From Ochotona curzoniae (lineage: Eukaryota > Chordata > Mammalia > Lagomorpha > Ochotonidae): 64,000 nucleotides of DNA. The translations under genes were made by a program, and so were the position numbers. The notes under the pieces are model-generated. The model searched no databases. It was not told where the DNA came from and worked only from the letters and a program-made list of their open reading frames with translations. The stretch is from positions 22,234,001 to 22,298,000 of the forward strand of contig NW_024466599.1 in the NCBI RefSeq assembly GCF_017591425.1, read 5' to 3'. Shown in pieces: positions 11,779 through 24,022 of this stretch. The first letter of the stretch is position 1. The number at the start of each line of letters is the position of its first letter.

Positions 11779-12260
11779 AGTAAGACAGGGGCAGAATGCC
11801 AATCCCTACTCACCAGCAAAGTCTTAGAGGAAGTCGTGACTTACCCCCTCATCAGGCTGTGACAGGGAGAAACTTGTATTTCTTAACCCAACATCTTTGT
11901 CCTGGCCTGGGTAGTGATAGAGAAAACCTAAGAGAATTGGGATATTTTCTACCTCCTAGCAGTAATAAGGTTACCCCATACCTAGTACATTATGTTCGTG
12001 AAACCCATTTGAAAATAGAAAGGAAACACTCATATTACATCAGGACATGTAATAGACGAGGATTTTTAAGGTCCCAAAATTCTCATTCCCACATAGTAAC
12101 ATGAACCTGACAGTGGAGCTCTTCTACCCCTACAAAAAAATAAACTGGCTCTCTTTCACTACCAATAGCAGTGTGAGAGGATGGCAGATAAAATGTTGAA
12201 ACTAGATCCAATCTCATAACATAATACACAGAATGTCCAGGTTTTAATTGAAAATCACTT
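11779..12260. other. Unassigned intronic sequence
   Basis: A 102-codon open frame at 11796-12104 has no recognisable similarity and is probably chance. Confidence 0.45.
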
Positions 12261-12261
12261 A

Positions 12262-12482
12262 TCTGGAGCCAGAGTTGTGGCAGAGCATGTAAAGCCGCTG
12301 CCTACAACACTGGCATCTCATGTAAGCGCCAGTTCCATGTTCTAACTGCTCCACTTCCAAGCCTGCTGCCTGCAGTGGCCCAAGAAAAGCAATGAAAAAA
12401 CTAGTGAAGCTTCGTGGATCCTGGCTTTCTCCTGGTCCCCACAATGACTGTTGTGGTCATCTGTGCTTAACTGGAGTGTTCA
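12262..12482 (+). mobile_element. C-SINE, ancestral subfamily
   Basis: A 'ggagccagagttgtggcagagcatgtaaagcc' head, 'gccagttccatgttctaactgctccacttcc', and a short diverged 3' part. The 'gttgtggc...aagcc' head differs from the younger copies (gtggttaaggtcctc). Confidence 0.75.
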
Positions 12483-13270
12483 TCAAAAATTCAAGGATAG
12501 TCTCAATTCATTTCACAAACTTCATATTATCCTGATTCAAACAGAGGAAAAAGAAAAAATATAGGTCACTAATACTCAACACAAAAATATTTCATAAAAT
12601 GCACCAATAACTAATTTTACTGCATCAATGACCAATTGAGGCCGAATCCAGAATTGCAAGTCAGCAAGTTACTATTTAAACTTAGCCAATGCAATCTACC
12701 ATATTAATAGAACACAAGAGAAACAACTTGATCATATTGATCACTGAGAATTTCATGAAATTCCATGTCTATTAGTGATTTTTTAAAAATCTCTCAAATA
12801 AAGAGAAAGAAGAAAACTATCTGAACTTGATAAAGCTCATCTGCAGCTTTTTACTTAATAGTCAATGACTAAATACTTTCTCCCCAAGTTTATGAACAAA
12901 GCATCAATTCCCACCACTCTTCTGGAAATTCTAGTTGATGCAATAAAGCACTCAAGAACTAAAAGCCCTACAAATCAGAAATCTGCCTGTCATAAAAGAG
13001 ATAATTGTCTAAATGAAAAATTCTAAAAAACACAGCTAAAAGGTGATCTTTAAAAAAAACCAGATTGCAAGTGCCACTGATGAACAGCATATACACCCAA
13101 ACTTCTATATATTATTAATAAGCATGTGGGTATTGAAATAAAATGTTAATATTCACAATATCTCATAAATTAAAATACATTTCTATAAAGTTAACCAAAC
13201 TTATAAAGCTAGCCAAATAGGAGTTTTACAGTGAAAACTAAAATGAATTCATAAAAGAAATCAAAGGCTT

Positions 13271-13602
13271 TTTAAAAGATTTATATATTTTTATTGGAAA
13301 GACAGATTTACAGAGAGAAGGAGAGACAGAGAGAAAGATCTTTCATCCCATAATTCACTCCCCTAGTAGCTGCAATGTCTAGAGCTGAGATGATCCAAAG
13401 TCAGGAACCAGGAGCTTCTGGATTTCCTACTCCAGTGTAGGGTCCCAAGGCTTTGAGCCATCCTCTATTGCTTTTCTAGGCCACAAGCAGAGAGCTGGGT
13501 GGAAAGTGGAGTTTCTGGGACATTACCTGGTGCCTATATGTATCCTGGTTTTTATAACATGAGGATTTAGTTACTGGACCATGGCATCAGGCTCCAAAGA
13601 TA
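13271..13602 (-). mobile_element. C-SINE
   Basis: Antisense copy: 'aaaagatttatatatttttattggaaagaca', 'gatctttcatccc', 'gggtcccaaggctttgagcc', ending near 'ggcatcaggctcc'. Confidence 0.88.
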
Positions 13603-13911
13603 TTTTTAAATGCACACATATTATGTTGATGGATTAGGAGTTTCAATATAGTCAGAATGCCAATTCTCAAAGTAATTTAATGTAAAAACCTGTATTTTTT
13701 TTTTATAAATATAGCAAGCAGAATTCTAAGATTAAGATAGAAAGGTAAATGAACCTGGATAACTGAAAAAAAATTTTTTTTTCTAAAATGAAGAATAAAA
13801 CTAAAGAAATTAGCCCACCAGATTCTAAGACTTATTATGTAGCTATAATGAATACATCAACGTGGTGTTGGGGAAGGACAGATAAGCCTATACAAACAGG
13901 TCCAATTGATT

Positions 13912-14217
13912 TTTAAACAACTTATTTAGGTAGGGTGGCGGGGTAGTGAGAGAAATCTAGTACTGACTGACTGTCCCTCTCTTCCCCTCCCACAGCTGGC
14001 TGCAGCAACCAGGGCTGCGTCAGGCTGAAGTCAGGAGCCAGAAACACCATCCAAGTCTTCCACATGGTTATCAGGGACCCAAGCCCATGAACTATCATCC
14101 ACTGCTTTCCCAGAAACACTAACAGGAAGCTGAACGAGAAGTTTAGCAGCCAGAGATCCAATTGGCGTAAGGATTGGCAGCAGCTTGAGTTACTGTATCA
14201 AATACAAGGGCCTCAAC
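13912..14217 (-). mobile_element. C-SINE, old copy
   Basis: Antisense words 'gctgaagtcaggagccagaaac' and 'catccactgctttcccagaaacac', and a head near 14215. Diverged. Confidence 0.75.
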
Positions 14218-14523
14218 TGAGTTTTGATAAAAGAGCAAAAACAATTCAGGACAAGGAAGACAGCCTTTCAACCCAAAGACAATCCTCAGGAATTAAATCA
14301 AAACAAAAAAAAAAAAGTCTTAAATTTATGCCAAAACACCATAAAATGAAATCTACAATTTGGATGTCCTCAGTACTAAAACCATCTGCTCTTCGGAAGA
14401 GTGACGTGAGAAAAACAGAAGAGATTGTCTACCTTCATTCTCCTACAGAATCGCTAAGTTTACACTGATATACACACCAGAATACCTCCGTGAGAATTAT
14501 TTAAAAAAAAAAAAACAGGTTGC

Positions 14524-14850
14524 AGGCCTGGCACAGTAGCCTAGTGGCTAACGTCCTCACTTTGCCAGGATCCTATATGGGCACTGTTTCAAGCCCAGGC
14601 TGCTCCACTTCCCATCCAGCTCCCTGCTTGTGGCCTGGGAAAGCAGTGAAAGACAGCCCAAAGCCCTGGGATCCTATACCCTCATGGGAGACCCAAAAGA
14701 AGTCTGGGTCTGACTCCTGGCAGCAGATCAGCTCAGCTCTAGACATTGTGGCCACTTGGAGAGTGAGCCAACAGAAAGAAAATATTTCTCACTGTCTCTC
14801 CTTCTGTAAATCTGTCCTTCCAATAAAAATAAAATGAATCTTTAAAAAAA
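14524..14850 (+). mobile_element. C-SINE with probable TSD
   Basis: Full-length plus-strand copy. Flanks read A-run + CAGGTTGCA on the left (ending 14523) and A-run + CAGATTGCA on the right (from about 14852). This is a target-site duplication differing by one base. Confidence 0.9.
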
Positions 14851-14919
14851 ACAGATTGCAAGTGCCACTGATGAACATAAAACCAAAAAAGGTCACATTG
14901 AAATAAGAACACACTCAAG

Positions 14920-15130
14920 TCGTGGGTCTGCTATTCCTTCTAGCTTGCTACCAAGGCACACATGAGAGGCAGGTAAGGGATCAAGTGCTTGCAGGTCACC
15001 CATGTGGAAAACTCAGCTTGACTTCTGTGCTCTTGGCTTCAGCCTGGCTTAGCCTCAGCTATTTCAGGTGTTTGGGGAGGAACCAGTTGATGGAAGATCT
15101 GTTTTCTGCTATTTAAATAGATAAATTACA
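14920..15130 (+). mobile_element. C-SINE fragment, old
   Basis: Recognisable 'ctagcttgctacc', 'cacccatgtggaaaactcag', 'cttggcttcagcctggctt' and 'gttgatggaagatctg' in C-SINE order. Head and tail are eroded. Confidence 0.6.
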
Positions 15131-15445
15131 CATACATATAAAACACTTAAAGAAAAAACTTGAGTATTTCCAAAGTTATGTAAGGGAAATGAGACCACAT
15201 CACAAAGTACCTAAAGTAGAGATACAGCAAACCATAAACAAAGTGTCAAAAGGCAAACTTTTTGAAAGTAGCAAGAGAAAAATGACATATCACACACAAG
15301 GGGCCCTCAAAAAGCCTACCCACAGATTTGTCATATGAAACCTTACAGAACATAAGACAGTGTAACTGTGAAATATCTTTTCAAGACTACAATGTCTCAA
15401 CATCAGAAGATTCTTGATATATGAATTATATAATTCTTAATATAT
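15131..15445 (+). pseudogene. Ancient L1 ORF1 C-terminal fragment
   Basis: 'gaaagtagcaagagaaaaatgacatatcac' and 'agatttgtcatatgaaaccttacagaac' match the order of the ORF1 C-terminal domain coding region. It lies downstream of ORF2 sequence, so it is probably a separate insertion. Confidence 0.6.
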
Positions 15446-15990
15446 ACCAGAATATACTAGAATTTAATGTGTAAGTTTCCCTTTTTTTTCCAAAAGTAAG
15501 AAAATACATCGTGAGTTTCTCAGTGCAACACTAGTCAAAGAACAAAAGTGATGACCACCACTGCATCCTAGCACCCAGACCTAGGAGGTAGCAGAGCATT
15601 CCCCATCTACTCACATCATCACCTCTTCCCTCTTTCTCCTGCATCCTTGGTGTTATCCTGCCTCCCCACCGCAGATATGCATGGCCATATCCCAAAAGGT
15701 TGTTTCTCTTAGAAATGTCCAAGCCTTCCCACCTTTTCAGCTTTATTGTGAAAATTACCATTCCTTTGTCCAAATCCCTTAAGATCTGCACCTGAGGCCA
15801 ACAATCTCCTCAGAAGTCCCTCTGGAAAGGAAAATGGTGACCAATACAAACTTCAGAAAGTTCACAGAAAATGGAAGGTTTCTCTTGATGCAAAAATGTT
15901 GAAATCCATGAATACTATTTCCTTACTTTTTAAATTTCAGGACAGTTTCAATTTCACAAAACAAAAAAACTCATGCTCAATGCTTCTTAT
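15446..15990. other. Unassigned intronic sequence
   Basis: No feature recognised. An 86-codon minus-strand frame (15531-15791) has no family resemblance. Confidence 0.45.
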
Positions 15991-16222
15991 ATTTGTCATA
16001 ATCTGAACTTTCCCTATTGTTTTAATCCAAGCTCCCATTTTCCTTCCCACTCCTCCCAGCCTCTAATCAGCAGCATTCTGTGTACATAAATAAGAAAGGA
16101 CATTTTTGCCTTTCTGTGTCTGGCTTACTTCACTTCAGATGGTGCCTTCCAGTTCCAACCATTTTGCTGCAAATGACAGGACTGCACTATTTTGTTACAT
16201 CCAGAGTATCCCCTTGTGTATA
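15991..16222 (-). pseudogene. Old L1 3' fragment
   Basis: 'ctttctgtgtctggcttacttcacttcag' and 'ccagttccaaccattttgctgcaaatgac' are the antisense of the ORF2-end/3'-UTR boundary of old L1s. A young C-SINE is inserted at its edge. Confidence 0.6.
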
Positions 16223-16237
16223 TATACATCAGATTTT

Positions 16238-16561
16238 TTTAAAGATTTATTTTTATTATTATTTTTTTTATTGGAAAGGCGATATACAGAGAGGAGACAG
16301 AGAGGAAGATCTTCCGTCCAATGATTCACTCCCCAAGTGAGCGCAACGGCCCATACTATGCCGATCCAAAGCCAGGAGCTTCTTGTGGGTCTCCCATGCT
16401 GGTGCAGGGTCCCAAAGCTTTGGGCCGTCCTCGACTGCTTTCCCGGGCCACAGGCAGGGAGCTGGAAGGGAAGTGGGGCTGCCGGGATAGAACTGGCGCC
16501 CATATGGGATCCCAGGCGTGCAAGGCAAGGAGCTTAACCACTGCGTCACCGCGCCGGGCCC
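16238..16561 (-). mobile_element. C-SINE, young, with 15-bp TSD
   Basis: Full-length copy ending in 'cgccgggcc' with most CpGs intact. It is flanked by perfect direct repeats tatacatcagatttt at 16223-16237 and 16562-16576. The retained CpGs and perfect TSD indicate a recent, pika-lineage insertion. Confidence 0.97.
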
Positions 16562-16576
16562 TATACATCAGATTTT

Positions 16577-17930
16577 ATCATGTGTATTCCCACAAACCTT
16601 TTGCAGGCTTCTCATATGCATGGGTTTTTAAATGCCTTGCACCAAAATAAATTCATCAGGTCTGTTTTCCTTGAACTTTTTGAAGTGCCCTCATACAACT
16701 GAAAAATACAACTGGAAAACCCATAAGCTCTTGAAAAGAAGTCAGGTTTGGCTTTCACACACCTTATTCCAAGGGCCTCACTGCACTCACAGGGACCATC
16801 TATTGTATTTGCTTCTCTGCCTCCCATTCGTCCTCCCTATTTATGAGACCTACGCTGCCCTTCAGCCTGACCTGCCTCCTTCCCCGCCGTAACCTAAGGG
16901 CTGGGGGAAGCATATATCATTCTCACCATGCTTCTCTGCCAATCTGAACAGGAGCTGTTCCTGTCACATTGGTCATTTTAGGCATGACATGTGACCCAAT
17001 GAACCCAAAGTTTTGTCCATAGTTACTTCCAGAAATGCTTATTTCCATATGCCTTGAGCCTGTAGGGATGCAATATCTTAGAGACTATAGGTATCTTCTT
17101 GCCGTCACTGAAAGACGGTCTTTAAAGTAGAGCCAACACAGGCATAACAATGACCTGGGAAGATAAACCAGGTCCTGGTGGTATCTTTGAAACCACTGCA
17201 ACAATCTGAACCTGAAGCTGGAATTTTCCAGCTATAGGAGTTCATAAATTGAGGCTTTTCTTAACCCTATTCATATAAGTTTTCCTGTCACTCGGAATTC
17301 AGTCCTGATAACACTGTACACACTCTTCGGAAATCACCATCAGATTCTTCTGAGTATAAGGTGAGAAACGATGGGGTTTTAGTTTAATTGCATATAAGTA
17401 TAAAATAGTTTCCCCTATTTTGTTCTCTATGCAGAAGAACCCCCAGAGTGGCTTTTCCTCGTGGGAACTTCTCTGCATGCCAGAGGGCAGTGGGACAAGT
17501 CCTCTGTGTCCTTGGCTCACTTCTCAGGGCGCAAATCAATAAGCACAAACACTGACAAACACTCATTTGTTAGTTTTGCCATATGGTACCTGTTACTTAA
17601 TGACAGTTTTGTACATATTAGAGAATGGGATGTACAGGCCAAGCACTAAGGTAACTAAACACAGAATGAGTCAGGTGATTCAAATCCCAAACAGCAAGGT
17701 CTGTAACGGAGACAGAGAGAAACTGGGAATACACTCGATGCCTTCCTTGAGAGCAGCAAGCCAGTTTTTTGAGCCATCATACCTGCTCCTCTGGATCTGC
17801 ATTGTTGGGAAGCAGGAGTTGGGACTCAGAACTGGGAATTTAACCAAGGCACTGCAGTGTGGGGGATGGTCATTGTAACTGATATGCTCAATGCCTATTC
17901 TCCAACCTTACCCTTTTTATGTTTTCTTGT
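16577..17930. other. Unassigned intronic sequence
   Basis: No exon or named repeat recognised. SRD5A2 exon sequence was looked for and not seen. Confidence 0.45.
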
Positions 17931-18690
17931 ATGGTGAACTGAATGATGCCTGCCCCCCAAAAAGTTGTATCTACTACCTAATCCCTAGAACTTGTGGGTA
18001 TCACACTATAGAAAATACTGAATATTTTCTTAAATGGTAAAGTATGTGATTAAAAATGGATCTTGAAGGCCCAGCGGCTTAAGTCCTCGCCTTGCACGCA
18101 CCAGGATTCTACATATGAGTGCTGATTCTAATCCTGGTGACCCTGTTTCCCATGCAGCTCCCTGCTTATGGCCTGGGAAAACAGCAGAGGTGGCCCAAGG
18201 CTTTGGGACCCAGCACCCACTTCTGAAGAAGAGGCTTCAGATCAGCTCACAACTGGCATTGTGAGCACTCAGGGAGTAAGTTATCAGATGAAATATCTTC
18301 CTTTCTGTCTCTCCTCCTCTCTGCATATCTAACTTTCCAACAACAAAAATAACAAATCTTAAAAAAAAAAATGGGGTGGGCTCTTGAAACAAACGTATCC
18401 AGAAGAATTCATGTTGGTCCTATTTATACTTGCATCTATCATCAAACAGGATACACATGAGATAAGTAGCAAGACCCACAGAGAAACAGGCTATGCGAAG
18501 ACTGAAGGCAAGGTAAGGGAACAGCCACCAAAAGCCGGAAGTAGCAAGGATAGATTTTCCTTCCAAGTTCCCAGAGACAGTGTAGGCTTGCTGGTGCTTC
18601 AGCTTCAAATTTCTGGCCTCCACTATGGTGAGAGGAAAAAAAACTGTCTGTTCCTTTAAACCACTCAGCCTGAGCCTATATGACCAAAAC
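17931..18690 (+). repeat. MaLR (MLT1-type) LTR remnant, split by a C-SINE
   Basis: The start 'tggtgaactgaatgatgcctgccccccaaaa' and the end 'agcttcaaatttctggcctccac...ctgttcctttaaaccactcagcc' match the two ends of a plus-strand MLT1-class LTR. Non-coding endogenous-retroviral relic. Confidence 0.7.
18068..18371 (+). mobile_element. C-SINE
   Basis: 'gcttaagtcctcgccttgcacgcaccaggattc' head and a CT-rich 3' end with an A run. Inserted in the MLT1 LTR. Confidence 0.88.
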
Positions 18691-18764
18691 GAAATAATAC
18701 ACCTTGCTAGAGCAATATTAGAGCAAACATCTAATCAGGAAATGCCAGCACAGGAACACAGGCA

Positions 18765-18965
18765 ACTCATATTTACATATCTAGGTGACATGCTAAGCAC
18801 TTTGTACACAACAATTCCTTCACTATTTGTTACAACTCTGGAGATAGATAGTATTATTATCATTATTGCTGTTGTTCCATGAAGAAGGGAACAGGCACTT
18901 CAACCTAACTGAGCCCAGGTCACACAGCTGTAAAATAGCAACTTGGGATTCAAGTTCAGGTTGCA
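18765..18965 (+). mobile_element. MIR SINE
   Basis: Classic MIR core and 3' order: 'gctaagcactttgtacac', 'actctggagatagatagtattattatc', 'gagcccaggtcacacagctgtaaaatagc', 'gggattcaagttcagg'. Confidence 0.88.
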
Positions 18966-19507
18966 GAAATGGCACAGTTAACTGGCCAGCACTTGGCTGA
19001 ATTGCAGCTTCACAGTGGGGGGCGGGGGGGAAACTGTCATCTAGTGGGCATATTTCCCCATCAAAGGATCACAGCCCTGGCTGAACATCCAAACCACCCA
19101 AGTGGTTTTAGAATCAATAAAGGAAAAGAAGCTCCCTGATGACACATCGGTCAGGATGCTGGACACAGAGTCTTAAGCCACAGTGACTTTAAGGATTCTT
19201 CCCGATTGATTTAAAGATGACTACATAACGACTTCCAGTGGTAAGTTTTTTTTTTCTTTGTTTGCATTGCTCAGATGTTTCAGCCTCTCTATAGGTTATT
19301 CCCACAGTGACTGGCGTGCCAGATCTAGTAAAAGGCTCCAATCAACTAAGTCCCTTTCTTTCCCCTGTATTGGAGCTGATCCATTTCTATGAAAAGCTGC
19401 TCATGAGGAAAATGCAATGTAGAGCTTACCTAGTAATCAACATTCTTTTTATTTGAGTGCTGAGGAAACGGGGACAGGGAATAAAAAAGTGCAGAGGGAT
19501 CAGGTTG
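18966..19507. other. Unassigned intronic sequence
   Basis: Includes a short G run (19017-19030). Nothing recognised. Confidence 0.45.
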
Positions 19508-19742
19508 TAATCCAGCTCCCTGCTTGTAGGCTGGGAAAGCAGCAGAGGACAGCCCAAAGCCATGGGCCCCTGCACCCACAAGGGAGACCTAAAAGAGGTT
19601 CCCAAGCTCCTGGTTTCAGATCAACTCAGCTCTGGTTGTTTCCTGCCATTTGTAGAGTGAACCAGTGGATGGAAAATCTTTCTCCATCTCTCCTTTTCTC
19701 TGTAAATTCACTTTTCAAGTAAAAATAATCTTAAATAATCAA
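19508..19742 (+). mobile_element. C-SINE, 5'-truncated
   Basis: Begins at 'gtaatccagctccctgcttgtagg' and lacks the head. The body and 'aaaaataatctt' tail are present. Confidence 0.85.
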
Positions 19743-20240
19743 AATAGCAATCCAGAAGGGGATAGCGGTGGTAGAGGGGACATCTTATTTTAGGGACTTC
19801 CCTAGAAAACAATAGTTCTTATTGCTTTTAAAACAGAACCAACTTCTGGCTGTTCTGTAGCAATCCACAGCCTGTGAGAGAACTCCTGTAGCCTGCTCCA
19901 GGCCTGACATAGGTCAGTTTTGCCAGGCTAGCACTATAAAGAATTTGAGAAGCAAGACCCTAAACAAACTACACATCAGCACATAGCGGTGGATTTCAAA
20001 TCTTTTCAGCTATGGATCACTTTCTCTAATTGGAATCTTATTATTTGGGGGGCCAATGTGCACAAAACATATGAGAAGTACTTCCAGACTGTAGAAGAAC
20101 CTGGGCCTCCCTCCTTAGCCAGACCCTGGGCATAGGGAAGCACAACGACCCTTCGGCTACAAGAACCCATCTTGTTAACCTTTGAGTTGCCCTCACCCAA
20201 AACATACCTGATCCTTCCCCTTGATTCCTCCTTTTTATAT
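19743..20240. other. Unassigned intronic sequence
   Basis: No feature recognised. Confidence 0.45.
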
Positions 20241-20569
20241 TTGCTCCCTACTGCTGCTTTATGAAACAGTGGCTAAACCAACTTCTAAAACAATTCTAGA
20301 AAATATTTATCTCACAGTTCTGAAGGCAAGAAATCCAAAGTTAAGCAGTTGTGGGACTGTGCTCCCTCTAAGTTGCTTGACTTGAACTTCCGGTGATGCC
20401 AGAAACACCAGGCATTTCCTGGCTTGCAGTGGCATTACTCACCTTTCTACCTCTGTCCTCACATGGCTGCCTTTACACTGTCTGTCTCTCCTCTTCAAAA
20501 TGCCAGTAATAATGTATTTATGACCCACCCTAATCCAGTATGACTCCATCTCTCTCTCTTTTTTTTAAC

Positions 20570-20870
20570 GTATTTACTTTGAAATCCAAAGTTAAAGAGA
20601 AAGTGAGGTCTTCCATCCACCGGTTCACTCCCCATTAAATGCCACAAGAACTGGACCAGGCTGAAGCTAGAAGCCAGGGTCTTCATCCAGGACTCCCACG
20701 TGGGTGACAGGTGCCCAAACACTTGAACCATCTCCCTCTAATGAGCTAATGAGCTTTTCCCAAACTCATTAGCAGGGAAATGGATTACAAGTGGACCAGC
20801 CCAGACATGAACTAGCATCCATATATAGGGTAACAGAGTCACAAGTGGCAATTTAATGTGCTATTCCACA
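20570..20870 (-). mobile_element. C-SINE, old copy
   Basis: 'ttccatccaccggttcactcccc', 'gaccaggctgaagctagaagccag' and 'cattagcagggaaatggatt' in antisense C-SINE order. Confidence 0.8.
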
Positions 20871-20886
20871 TATTTATAGTCTTTGA

Positions 20887-21162
20887 GATTTTTTTTAATT
20901 TTTTGGAAAGTCAGAGTTATAGATAGGGGAGGGAGAGAGAAATCTTCCATCATCTGGCTCACTCCCCCAGAGGTGAGCCAATCCGAAGCCAGGAATCAAG
21001 ATGGTGCAGAGGCCCAAGGGTCTGGGCCATCCTCCACTGCTTTCCTAGATCATAAGCAGGGAGCTAGATGGGAAGTGGAGTAGCTGGGACACAAACTAGT
21101 GCACATTTGGGACACTGGCACCATAAGCAGAAGTTTAGCATACTACAACAGAAGTGGCTTTA
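20887..21162 (-). mobile_element. C-SINE
   Basis: 'aatcttccatcatctggctcactccccc', 'ccatcctccactgctttcctag' and 'gggaagtggagtagctggga' in antisense order. Confidence 0.85.
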
Positions 21163-21177
21163 GCCCCTCAGATCTCT

Positions 21178-21270
21178 TCTTTAAATATATTTTTTCTATT
21201 TACTGGAAAGGCAGAGTGACAGAGCAGAGAGACAGAGAAAGTGACTGGCCATCTTCCCAAATGGCCATCA
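21178..21270 (-). mobile_element. C-SINE 3'-end fragment
   Basis: Only the antisense A-rich and CT-rich end is present: 'ttctatttactggaaaggcagagtgacagag'. Confidence 0.65.
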
Positions 21271-21350
21271 TAGTCAGGACTTACCACAAATGGCATCTGC
21301 TACATAACAATTATAACCCAGTATGGCCTCATCGAAACTAATTACATCTG

Positions 21351-23644
21351 TAAAGGGTCTTTGAGAAGTCCACTAGTCAACCCAGTACATAGCTCTATTT
21401 TTACCTCTGAATGCATCCACATTGACAGACAGCAACAATATACCCGGTCTCCCTCTGGATACCCATAATTCTGCCTTCCGGTTTTCATCAGCATCTATTG
21501 CCTGATATTCAGGCCTCCACAACTGCCTGGTCTCCAGGCTCCAGACATCAGCATTCTAACCTGATCTGCTGCAACCAAAGTCCAGGATGAAACAGTTCCT
21601 TGCATATTTTCCAGAATTCAACCAGGACAAAGTCATCTGCAGAAAGTCCTACAGTGTCTTTCCAGTAAAGGAAAAATCTCCCTGGAAATGCCACTTTGAC
21701 CCCTTCACTATCCCCTCTTTCTTATTTTTTAGGCTACAGTTCCATAGATTCAGAGATTTCCCCCACCTCCCCATTTCCTCTTCCCCCACTGCTGGTTTTC
21801 CCAGTACTATTACAAGAATATAGTCCTTTTACAACAGTCACAAGTTCATCACTCTGCTACTTAAGTGTACACTGGCACTGTAGGTATAGACAATTGTGAA
21901 AGTCCAACATCCCATTGTCAAGATATATTTAACAGTTTCAATGGGAGCCCATTTTTTTATTCGTATCCCTTCTTCCTAATGATGGTTAATGTAATTTTTT
22001 GAAAAGTGTTCCTTACTGTTGTGCCAGACTTCCTTTTTATTCTCAAATTCCCTTTATTCTCTGAATATTTCAACATAGATTTGAATAGAGGAAAAGATTT
22101 TAATACGTATTCCACTTTAATTATTCCCAATTAGCTCTCCCAAAAAAAGTATAAAAAGACTTACAGCCATAAACAGATATATAAAGTTAGCATGATGAAG
22201 TGACATTTACAGAAAAAAGAGGCAAATGAAAATAAAAGGTATAAAAAGCAACATAGATTCTATCTAAGGTTAGCACCCAAACTGAATGCCAACCAGTTAT
22301 ATATACTTGCTAGAATAGGACAAAAAAATTAACATTTATAAATCCATAGACAGGTAACTTTCTCGTAACCAAGACTTTAAGTGTCCAGAGTAAAAAAACC
22401 AACATACATAAACATTATCCAGTTGTTCAGTGGGGTCTTCATGGCTTCTAATTTGAGAACAGAGAGGTTTATTCCTTAGGCTTTCATAGGAAAGGCCACT
22501 ACAAATAACATCCCTACAGAAATTTACAGACATTTCTCCAAATGATCTATATAAGGGCTGGGTCATCAGTGGGCAGTGGATTGGAGCTTGCATCCAAAAG
22601 AGAAAGAACCAGAGCAAGGTAAAACTATGCATAAGAAGAAAGGTGGTGCTATGTCAAGTTGAGTTAGTGAAGTTCAGAGGATCATCGTCTATTTAGCTGG
22701 GAATCTTAAGAAGAGTTACCAGTGAGGCCAGTTTCCAGTAGAACTTTGAGAGAACTTTAGTCAGAGCACCAAAGTGTCTTTTCCCTAATCTGCAGCAAAA
22801 CGGTGAGAGAGTACTTCAAACCTTGCTGCGCTTCAAACATTGCTGCATCAGCACAAATCTCTTCCCTCCTCCATCTGCGCGCCAAAGGACACACCTCCAA
22901 TCATGAACTCCAGCCGATCCTGAACTCATGAACTCAAAGAGGTACAGGGTTAGCAGAGAGAATGAGGAAGAGAGCCCCATCCATAGACTCTTCCTTCAAA
23001 AGCCTGGAATGGCCAGGGCTGGGCCAGGGTTGCTGGGGATAAAGTTGGAAGCCAAGAATTTAACCCAGGTCTGTACGTGGATGGAAGGAACAGAATCGCT
23101 TGAGTAATTATTGTTGCCAACTCGAGTCCACAAGGGGCTGAATTAGGAACCAGATCTGCATTCCACTCTAGTATGCTACTCTGCCTCTGTAATCAGCATC
23201 TTAAATGCCTAGCTCAGTTTCCCAATTTTAAAACGTGCAAAGGCAATGCATTGGAGAAAAATTGTATTTTTAACAAATTTTACTAAGATAAGTGGCTGTT
23301 CTAAATTGTAAGAAATAAACAGGAAAATTAGATTCATTAAAATTTAAAATCTCAGTGACATTCTGGGATCTGGCTGTTGCATAGAGCCCTTACTTGCACT
23401 TCTGAGGAACCAGTTTTTTTGCTTTTTATTTGGTTTCTCGTTTGATTCTTTTCTTTCTGCTTCTTGTTTGTTTTGTTTTTGTTATTATTTTCTTCTTGCC
23501 ATGTGGTGTTATTGCTACTTAATGGAGAGTTAAACTTAGGAAATGAATTTATTAACTTAAAATTGCAATTTTTCAATTAAGAGGACTGAAAAAAAAATAG
23601 GACACAAACTGGGAGCAAGTGTTTGCTAAGAATTTAGGCAGTAG
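21351..23644. other. Unassigned intronic sequence
   Basis: About 2.3 kb, mostly AT-rich. No exon, RNA gene or confident repeat was seen. The 98-codon minus frame at 22336-22632 has no recognisable similarity. Confidence 0.45.
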
Positions 23645-24022
23645 GGCTGGTGTTTTGGCAAAGTGAGGCAAGCTGCCACCTGCCACATCAGAATTCCATA
23701 GAGGCACTAATTGCTCCACTTCCAATCCAGCTCCCTGCTGATGGGCCTGGAAAAATAGCAGAAATCCTTGGGCCCTTGTTCCCATGTGGGAGACAAGACA
23801 GAAGCTCTGGGCTCCTGACTTCATTCTGACAGTCTGGGCCACTACAGCTATTTGGGGAGTAAACCATCAGATGGGAAATTCATTCATTCATTCTCTCTTC
23901 CTCTCTCCCCCTTTTTCCTCCTCTCTCTCTCTCTCTCTCCTTTATCTCTCAGTCTCTCTCACACACAATCCCTCTCCCTCTCTCCCTATAACTCTGGTTT
24001 TAAAAGTCTAAAAAAAAAGATC
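23645..24022 (+). mobile_element. C-SINE, old, with expanded CT tract
   Basis: Head 'gggctggtgttttggcaaagtgaggcaagc', body 'ccacttccaatccagctccctgctgatggg', and a long CT/CA-rich 3' region (23889-23990) before 'gatctt'. Confidence 0.82.

Larger units (their letters stand above)
12485..14520 (+). pseudogene. Ancient L1 ORF2 remnant, interrupted by SINEs
   Basis: Order-conserved L1M-like ORF2 words: 'ccatattaatagaacacaagagaaa', 'aacttgataaagctcatctgcag', 'attctagttgatgcaataaa' (RT region, about 12700-12960); then 'aagacttattatgtagctataatgaatac' and 'gttttgataaaagagcaaaaac' (about 13830-14240). Two minus-strand C-SINEs split it. No open frame survives. Confidence 0.7.
20241..21350 (-). repeat. 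MaLR (MLT1-type) LTR remnant opened by three SINEs
   Basis: Left part 20241-20560 ('tatttatctcacagttctgaaggc', 'gacccaccctaatccagtatgac') and right part 21280-21350 ('cagtatggcctcatcgaaactaattacatctg') are antisense MLT1-class LTR sequence. The 'cagtatg' phrase on both sides marks the interruption. Confidence 0.65.
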
